Origin: Lutibacter sp. B2
GTDB lineage: Bacteria > Bacillota > Clostridia > Peptostreptococcales > Thermotaleaceae
Length of the DNA stretch: 57,852 bases
Reading direction: 5' to 3'
NCBI GenBank assembly: GCA_015686845.1
Contig: JADPRS010000023.1
Coordinates: 1 to 57,852 of the forward strand
The notes beneath the pieces are model-generated. The model made no database searches and had not been told where the DNA came from. It worked only from the letters and a program-made list of their open reading frames with translations. A program made the translations under genes and the position numbers. Position 1 is the stretch's first letter. Every line of letters begins with the position of its first letter. Of the stretch, positions 51,451 through 57,852 are shown piece after piece.

Positions 51451-51639
51451 CATTATTATAACTTTTTCTATCGAGCGTATAGATTTGTTTCTCCCAACTG
51501 TTGATAGCACTAGAGCTAACACCTAAAATTTTAGCAGATTGTCTCAAAATTAAATGATGATTTTCTCTCCTAATGTCAAAGATTTCTGATCCTTGTATAA
51601 TTCTTTATAGAAGTTAAAGTTAAAGCTCTTGCTTAACAT
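51428..51639 (-). pseudogene. double-HTH Xre gene, module copy 4, internally deleted
   Basis: Both ends of the gene are present (start MLSKSFNFNFYKELYKDQKS, end SWEKQIYTLDRKSY... KHIKI-like), but about 226 bp between them are missing. The junction is at a short TCTCC repeat that occurs at both deletion ends in the intact copies. The deletion shifts the frame, giving a 29-residue peptide. Confidence 0.85.
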
Positions 51640-51651
51640 TAATGTTGCAAT

Positions 51652-51951
51652 TTGGTGGGGGGGCCTGAAGCTATAGTTACAGGTAGTTTAGCAGGGCATA
51701 ATAGTGTAAGATTATCAAAAGGAATTCCACTTTTAGAAATACCAGTTAACTTAGCTATTGGAGATTTAATTGCACATGAGAACGAGCAAAGTAAAACAGA
51801 GGATGGATTAAGAACGAGATATACATTTGCAGGATCACATTATTTTAAGAGAATGAAGGAGTTAGGATTATATACTACAGATAAAGAGGTATTAAAGAAA
51901 AAAATTGAAAGAATGAATTTACTAAATATATTTGATGAAAAATTAGTGTGA
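51652..51951 (+). pseudogene. FAD-oxidoreductase 3' fragment, module copy 4
   Basis: Identical in translation to the fragment at 17885-18184, as expected from the duplication. Right-hand hairpin at 52021-52067. Confidence 0.65.
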
Positions 51952-52317
51952 AATATAAATAGAGTATATAAATAATTGTGTGCTAGAATCATCATAATGA
52001 AACGTTATGTTTGAAAAGATGATATTACGATTGATTCATGAAAATGTTACGATCGTAATATCTTTTTCTATTTTTGAATGTATATAGATTGCATTAAATT
52101 TTTTACATTATATAAGTGAATACCTTAATCTACAAACACTGTTTATTTGAAACTAAGATATATTCCATTCTGAATATTATTTATGGAAAGATGAAGATTA
52201 ATTAGTATAGATGGATCTAATTGCTTGAAGAAATTTATGATATAATTATATAAAGGGTAAAGAGAAAATCAAGTTGATATAAATGTATAAGCGTTTATGC
52301 AAAAGAGGTGAGTAATA

Positions 52318-52889
52318 GTGGGAAATAATAAATTAATTAGAACCTTAGATGCAATAAGTTATGAAACAAAATTAGGTAAGAATTTAAAAAATACGCTTAG
52401 AAAAGTGGAGAAAGAATTTTTGATGGAAGAACTTAAAAATTATAGGTTGTTTTTAAAGAAGAGAAGAAGATTATTAGATGATTACACATATAGAATTAAA
52501 TCTATAAATCTTAAATATGACAGATATTATCCAAGTAAAGAAATAGGTACATGCTTCAATGATATATTAGGAATTAGAGTTATCGTTGAAAGCTATAAAA
52601 TAGATTTAAATGATTATAATATAAAACATGTAGATATGACAAATGGTAAAAAAAATGATGATGGATATAGAGGTTACCATATTTACTATAAAAAAGTAAT
52701 TATCACTATCCAGTAGAAATTCAATTCTTTACAGAAAGAGATTATACATTTAATATTTGGCTTCATAAATATGTATATAAATATGAGGATAATAAAATAG
52801 GTATAAAATTAAAGGAATTATATGATAAAGATATTATAAAAAATGAAGAAGATTTTAAGGAGGCATTAGAGAAATGTATTATATATTAG
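52318..52889 (+). pseudogene. RelA/SpoT-type synthetase, frameshifted (copy 2)
   Basis: Same as 18551-19122, including the A6G run (52700-52706) and the stop that ends frame 0 at 52716. The shared shift predates the duplication, or is a tolerated recoding site, or both copies were assembled from the same reads. Confidence 0.75.
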
Positions 52890-53098
52890 TTAAAAACTTC
52901 AATTCAGTAGGATCGGTAGTGTATGGATCAAATGATTCTAAAGAAGTAGATATGATAGATGATTTATTAAATTACAAATTAGAAGGCAAGGATAAGCAAG
53001 TTGTATTATTATCTAATTTAGGTATGTGGAAAGAATACGAACCGTTTAATATAGTAAATAGTGTTGGAGAATTTATTGACAAAGCTATTTTGAATTAA
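52874..53098 (+). CDS. 74-aa candidate antitoxin (copy 2)
   Basis: Identical to the ORF at 19107-19331, with the same AAGGAGG and overlap with the synthetase 3' end. Confidence 0.6.
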   Translation: MYYILVKNFNSVGSVVYGSNDSKEVDMIDDLLNYKLEGKDKQVVLLSNLGMWKEYEPFNIVNSVGEFIDKAILN

Positions 53099-53123
53099 TT
53101 TTTTAAAAAGTCCCAATAGATGA

Positions 53124-53161
53124 GAAAAATAGGCTAAGGAAAAAACTTACCCTATTTTTTT
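53124..53161 (+). terminator. intrinsic terminator (copy 2)
   Basis: Same AAAAATAGG/CCTATTTTT hairpin as at 19357-19394. Confidence 0.6.
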
Positions 53162-53351
53162 ATGGAATGAAATATGACTCCAAAATGGGTTAACGGCACG
53201 ATATTTGCCAGAAATGGTATAAGAGATAGCCCAAAATTTGGATTTAAGGGTAGTCGTTTAGTTTACTAAAAATTACATAAACAAATTGAAAAGTTTACAC
53301 GTAAAAATGTTAAAATTCACACTTGTGATCAATGTGACAACCACTACTAAA

Positions 53352-53417
53352 ATGAATAAAGCAGAATTAGTTAAAAGCATGGCAGAAAAAACATTAAAAG
53401 AAATCGTGAATAAATAA
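53352..53417 (+). pseudogene. HU-like N-terminal fragment (copy 2)
   Basis: Same 21 codons as at 19585-19650, with its strong terminator at 53447-53482. Confidence 0.5.
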
Positions 53418-53446
53418 AAATAATGATCGTTGTCTAATCATAAGAA

Positions 53447-53482
53447 AAGAGCCTTAGAAACGATTCTAATGGCTCTCTTTTT
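53447..53482 (+). terminator. strong terminator (copy 2)
   Basis: Same long AGAGCC-TTAGAA stem as at 19680-19715. Confidence 0.75.
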
Positions 53483-53488
53483 AGTATC

Positions 53489-53743
53489 TTGATACTTAAA
53501 TTTTATATGACGGCTTTTTCAGTGGCAACCATTACAGGGTGTGGAAAACATACCTTGAAATATCCTAACGGAACAATTAAATATGAAGGAGGTTGGAAAG
53601 ACAATCAAGAAAATGGTAAAGGTACATATTACTTTGAAGAGGGTACAGTTGCTTATGAAGGAGAATGGAAGGGTAAATATTTTGATGGTAATGGCAAGTT
53701 ATATTCTCGTGATGGAAAACTAGCGTATGAAGGTCAATATTGA
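53489..53743 (+). pseudogene. short MORN-repeat lipoprotein (copy 2)
   Basis: Identical to 19722-19976; no RBS here either. Confidence 0.45.
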
Positions 53744-53814
53744 TGCGAAGGCTATCAGTGAACACACACAGCAACCCAAAAATGTAAGGATATATATGGC
53801 AGGCATGGGATGAC

Positions 53815-54268
53815 AAGGTCCATCATTTGGACTTGCTCTGGATGAGCAAAAAGAAAATGATCAAATAGATCATTCAAAAGAAATAACATTCTTTATGGAG
53901 AAAGAGTTAGTTGAAAACTTTGGAGAAATTACAATAGAATTTATGGGACAAGGATTTGTGTACAAGAAGGATACTGGACGGTATTAGGTAAAGAGAAGAA
54001 AGATGATTCGACAAAGGCTAACAAAGAGGATATACTGAAAAAGCTGAAAAAGGGGCAGGAGGTTAAAATAGTTGACATTATTATTAAAGAATCTGAGACC
54101 ACACCTCTTAAAAGAGCTAATTTTGATTCTGTTATATTGGCCATGGAGAACGCTGGGAAGCTTATTGATGATGAGGAGCTGAGGGAGCAGATAAAGGGAA
54201 GTGGAATAGGGGATGGTGTCGCAAGAGTAGCGATATTAAATAAGCTTCAAAATATAGATAGGGAATAA
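53815..54268 (+). pseudogene. decayed TopB-like 3' fragment (copy 2)
   Basis: Same as 20048-20501, including the frame change. Confidence 0.6.
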
Positions 54269-54481
54269 ATATAATTTTACCCCAAACAAAGGAATTTTTA
54301 AAATATAAAGACAATGGGATGGTTATTCTAATAAATGATGCATCATTAAATGAACAAATAAGAGGGATATCTAAAACAAATAAAAAAGATGTACTTATAT
54401 GATAGTGTAAAATTAAGGGAATAGAATGATACGCTACGGTTTTAGATAAAATCCGCAAAGTAAAGCAGGAGGGAATAAAGC

Positions 54482-56443
54482 ATGTCTTCAAGACTAAAAG
54501 AACTATTTAATTACCATAAAAAAGAAGAATTTCCAGTTGAATTGGCCGAATGGATTGGCCAAGTTTTTTACGATATTTTGCCAGAACACGGATATGAAGT
54601 CCGTGAGGAACAAATATTTACTGCTTTTCAACTTGCAGATGCAGTTTGCAATAAAAAAGTTCACTTAGCTGAAGCTGGACTCGGTACAGGAAAGACATTC
54701 GCCTACTTACTCACAGCAATCGCCTATGCTCGCTTCAGCGGGAAACCTGTAGTGATTGCATGTGCCTCCACAGCACTCCAAGAACAGTTGGCAGGGCTTA
54801 ATGGAGATATTCAGACCCTTTCTCATATACTTGGACTAGAGATAGATGCACGAATGGCCAAGGACCCACGTCAGTATATCTGCGATGCGCGAGTAAATGA
54901 ATTTAGTAGTCTATTTGCCGAAAAATCAAATACAATGTCTGATGAGATTAATCAATGGTTAAGGAAAACTAATCGCGGGGAACGTTCAGAAATGCCACTT
55001 GTATCGGATAGTGTGTGGAAGCAGATTGGGTGGGATGAGTCTATGTCCTGTGATCTGTGTTCTAGCCGTGGGTTTTGTAAACTTGTTAAGGCCAGGGAAC
55101 ATTATCGACATACCAGGGACTTAATTATTGCTGATCATGAAATCTTTTTTGATGACCTATGGACACGAGATGAACGAATTGCTGATGGTAAATTGCCTAT
55201 CCTCCCTAGTTATTCGGCAGTCATTTTTGATGAGGGGCATAAAGTTATACTTCCAGCAGCCATGCGGGCAGGGCGACAAATTATTAAGGAGGATATAGAT
55301 AACATTATCAGCGCCCTAGAAGAAATCCAGGGAGCTAGGGAATCCTTAATTTCAATTGGACTTGCTTTGGAAGAAGCTTGTTCTGATTTTTTTATAAAAC
55401 TTAGTCATTGTGTGATTGCAGATAAGCGTTCAGATCGATTAGCACTTCGCGTAGAGGGTACACTACTTAAAGCAGCGGATACTTTTCATAAGGCTTTAGA
55501 TCGTCTGCTCCTTGAGATACAAATCGAACAAGAACTATACCTAGAATCTCTACCTATAAGTTTGCTACAAACATACGAAACTCAAATAGAAAGGGCAATG
55601 ATGGCATTAGACAGATTCGGTACAAATAAAAGTAGGGATGTTATCACTTGGGTAGATCAACTGGATGGTAGCTTTTGGGTAGTTCCACGGAATTTAAGTA
55701 AAATGCTAGATATACATTTGTTTCAGAAGAGATTACCTGTGGTGTTTACCTCTGCAACCTTAAGCAATGAAGGTGATTTTAGTTACTTTACACGTACTCT
55801 TGGGTTAAAAAAACCATCCTGCTCTACTGTTGGAAGTGCCTTTGATATTGAAAAACAAGTTGTTGTCTATTTGCCTGAGTGTTGGTCAAATAATTATGAA
55901 GATGTTAGGTTTTCCCTTGGCATTAAAAAATTAGTATCTTTATTAAAGCTAAATGGGGGGCGAGCGCTAGTACTTACCAACTCCCTAGATGAAGTTCGGA
56001 AAATTAGAAGGGGGTTGGAGGACTATCAGCTACCCTTTGAGGTTTTATGGGAGGATAGAGGAGAGCGGGGATACCTTGTTCGGAAATTTCGAGAGGAAGT
56101 GTCATCTGTACTGATTGGTTCTAGTTTTTGGGAGGGAATTGATGTGCCTGGCGAGGCATTATCCCTTCTTATAGTTTGGCAGCTTCCTTTTCCGTCTCTA
56201 GATCCTTTAATTGAAGTACAACGTAAAGAGGCAAAGGAAGAAGGATTTGACCCAATGATGACAGTAGACTATCCTGAAATGGGGCTCATATTAAAACAAG
56301 GATGTGGTAGGTTAATTAGGACAAAGGATGACCGAGGGACAATAGTTATCATGGAGTCCGTAATAGGAGCCCCCTGGGAAAAAGTTGTTATGGGTGCGCT
56401 ACCCCCTGGAGCCAGAATAAGAAAAATAGAAGACCTACTGTGA
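54482..56443 (+). CDS. DinG/XPD-like ATP-dependent DNA helicase (copy 2)
   Basis: 653 aa, identical to the gene at 20715-22676, with the same GGAGGGAAT RBS and the same spacer upstream. It is the only intact long gene in the duplicated block, so the duplication doubles its dosage if real. The Walker A, Fe-S cysteines, DEGH box and GCGRLIR motif are all intact. Confidence 0.9.
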   Translation: MSSRLKELFNYHKKEEFPVELAEWIGQVFYDILPEHGYEVREEQIFTAFQLADAVCNKKVHLAEAGLGTGKTFAYLLTAIAYARFSGKPVVIACASTALQEQLAGLNGDIQTLSHILGLEIDARMAKDPRQYICDARVNEFSSLFAEKSNTMSDEINQWLRKTNRGERSEMPLVSDSVWKQIGWDESMSCDLCSSRGFCKLVKAREHYRHTRDLIIADHEIFFDDLWTRDERIADGKLPILPSYSAVIFDEGHKVILPAAMRAGRQIIKEDIDNIISALEEIQGARESLISIGLALEEACSDFFIKLSHCVIADKRSDRLALRVEGTLLKAADTFHKALDRLLLEIQIEQELYLESLPISLLQTYETQIERAMMALDRFGTNKSRDVITWVDQLDGSFWVVPRNLSKMLDIHLFQKRLPVVFTSATLSNEGDFSYFTRTLGLKKPSCSTVGSAFDIEKQVVVYLPECWSNNYEDVRFSLGIKKLVSLLKLNGGRALVLTNSLDEVRKIRRGLEDYQLPFEVLWEDRGERGYLVRKFREEVSSVLIGSSFWEGIDVPGEALSLLIVWQLPFPSLDPLIEVQRKEAKEEGFDPMMTVDYPEMGLILKQGCGRLIRTKDDRGTIVIMESVIGAPWEKVVMGALPPGARIRKIEDLL

Positions 56444-57159
56444 TATGCCTAAAACTCAACCTTAATGTGATTAGTTACCTAAATATATAAGAGAGGGATA
56501 GGGAAATTGGAATTAAATATATTGTGAATGTTTCGGTTGAGGTGAATTTTATATTGAACGGATTTTTGATTTAAGGATATTTTATCTGAGGTGGAGAGGG
56601 TATAATAAATTGGCAGAAGTAGACACAAAAATCATAGAATACCTATGATTTTTGTTTGATGTAAAAGAAAAAGATAGGATACAAAAATATAGAAGAAGAA
56701 AAGGAGATACAGTCTTACTAGAAGAAGGTAAATACTTGGATTTTTGTAATAAGGTATACAGGAATTATTCAAAATGGTAGTATTGGAAATAAAGCTAAAA
56801 TATGCTACATTGTTAGTGAAGAGGAGAAAACAGCTACAAGCATTAGAATAGTATATATTAAACTTATCATAGATCAAATGATTATTGGCACAAAAGAAAA
56901 AAAATGATTTACAAACCTTGATTTAGGAGGATGATGGATATTTATTCAATGCACTAAGAAATTATTAGATCAAATAAATATCGCTGTTTGTCAAGAGAAT
57001 TGTCGTGTAAACTTTTGCCATTCATAGTCATGTCATGTTTTGTTTTTTTATCTGATCTATTTTAGATTTATACTGTACTTTTTAATACTCTTGTTATTTC
57101 ATTGGTTGGATTTAATGGGATAGTGTTACGTAAATCCTAATTACATATGTTAGAGGTGA
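56444..57159. other. decayed spacer after the helicase (copy 2)
   Basis: Same contents as 22677-23392: terminator-like hairpin (56627-56655) and a start-less protein-like remnant. Confidence 0.4.
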
Positions 57160-57197
57160 AAAAGCATATTGACCTTAAACTTCAATATGCTTTTTCA
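57160..57197. terminator. module left-edge hairpin, copy 5
   Basis: Same as copy 2 at 23393-23430. Confidence 0.75.
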
Positions 57198-57633
57198 GCT
57201 TATCATAATTTTTCCTATCTATCGTATAGACTTGCCTCTCCAAACTGTTGATAGCACTAGAACTAACCTCTAAAATCTTGGCAGCTTGTCTCAAACTTAA
57301 ATGATGATTTCCTCTCCATTTTTTGATGATATTTGGATAATCTGATAAAATAAATTCGAGATATGCATCATCACACAAGTAGTCCTTATCAATAATTTTT
57401 ATCAATTTCAACAAAGCTTCTCTTGATGGTTGCGTGATTCTTAATTCATAATTGTTAATAGCATTTCTAGTCAGTCCAATCTTTTTAGCAAATGCCTCTA
57501 GTGATAATCCTAATAGAAGCCTTTCTTTCTGAAAATTTCCCCCTATTGTCAAAGCTTTTTGATCCTTATATAATTCTTTATAGAAGTTAAAGTTGAAGTT
57601 TTTCCTTAACATTGCAATTTGGTGGGAGGGCAT
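57175..57633 (-). CDS. double-HTH Xre-family protein, module copy 5
   Basis: Identical to the gene at 23408-23866. The second ATG (57612) gives the 145-aa form and avoids overlap with the FAD fragment. Confidence 0.75.
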   Translation of the reverse strand: MPSHQIAMLRKNFNFNFYKELYKDQKALTIGGNFQKERLLLGLSLEAFAKKIGLTRNAINNYELRITQPSREALLKLIKIIDKDYLCDDAYLEFILSDYPNIIKKWRGNHHLSLRQAAKILEVSSSAINSLERQVYTIDRKNYDKLKKHIEV

Positions 57634-57852
57634 GAAGCTATCGTTACAGGTAGTTTAGCAGGACATAATAGTGTAAGATTATCAAAAGGAATCCCACTTT
57701 TGGAAATACCAGTTAACTTAGCTATTGGAGATTTAATTGCACATGAGAACGAGCAAAGTAAAACAGAGGATGGATTAAGAACGAGATATACATTTGCAGG
57801 ATCACATTATTTTAAGAGAATGAAGGAGTTAGGATTATATACTACAGATAAA
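57619..57852 (+). pseudogene. FAD-oxidoreductase 3' fragment, module copy 5 (cut by window end)
   Basis: Same GGHEAIVTG form as at 23852; the last 22 codons lie beyond the window. Confidence 0.6.

Larger units (their letters stand above)
51583..57852. repeat. 6.27-kb direct repeat, copy 2
   Basis: Second copy of 17816-24085. The left junction lies inside the broken Xre gene, so the flanking part (left of 51583) belongs to a diverged module copy while everything to the right matches copy 1. It runs to the end of the window. Confidence 0.9.

Overview
The window is AT-rich DNA with strong AGGAGG-type ribosome binding sites, many T-tailed hairpin terminators and a clostridial gene repertoire: paired large serine recombinases, Cu-amine-oxidase stalk proteins, NhaC, AtoE, an M20C dipeptidase and an AgrA/AgrC-type two-component system. 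It most likely comes from an anaerobic, amino-acid-using member of the Clostridia; the sequence does not settle the genus. It is rich in repeats, insertion-sequence wrecks and gene fragments. No rRNA, tRNA or CRISPR array was seen.

Layout. (1) 1-5.0 kb: a perfect 50-bp palindrome, two overlapping large serine recombinases with a 46-codon leader ORF, a RecB/Cas4-like nuclease and a Xre-type regulator, all on the minus strand. This looks like the recombination and control end of an integrated element. (2) 5.5-17.1 kb: an accessory island of mostly monocistronic genes. It holds an Mrr-like nuclease, a MORN-repeat membrane protein, a DUF4209-type (RNxxxHG) protein, a zinc-ribbon protein, a XerC/D-like tyrosine recombinase, a GIY-YIG protein, an HExxH metallopeptidase, and a two-gene unit of an FtsZ/tubulin-like protein with a uracil-DNA-glycosylase-like protein. 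The spacers carry a recurring ATAATGGGAAGTTG-like motif and one site resembling an integron attC. (3) 17.2-24.2 kb: a repeat-bounded block with a double-HTH Xre gene, the 3' end of a GidA/TrmFO-like FAD protein gene, a frameshifted RelA/SpoT-type synthetase with a small downstream ORF, gene fragments (HU, MORN, topoisomerase) and a DinG-like helicase. (4) 24-35 kb: a broken IS1380-type transposase gene, then core-type metabolism: AtoE, NhaC, a small membrane protein, an M20D amidohydrolase split by a stop, an N-terminally truncated YfcC-type carrier, an amino-acid-binding lipoprotein and an opine-dehydrogenase-like enzyme. (5) 35-45 kb: a third copy of the Xre/FAD-tail module, two defective IS6-type elements, a run of secreted proteins and lipoproteins with LemA, divergent from a LytTR regulator/GHKL kinase pair, and a wrecked transposase gene. 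(6) 45-51 kb: a three-gene unit (DUF819 permease, dipeptide epimerase, PepD) and an Old Yellow Enzyme-type reductase. (7) 51.4-57.85 kb: a second, apparently identical copy of the 17.8-24.1 kb block, running off the window end.

The Xre + FAD-tail module occurs five times and bounds both copies of the duplicated block, so it probably served as homology for recombination. The metabolic genes fit a peptide/amino-acid fermenter: di- and oligopeptides are taken up and cleaved, short-chain acids exported, and the Na+/H+ balance kept. The accessory islands look like defence or conflict genes collected by mobile elements, many of them now decaying.
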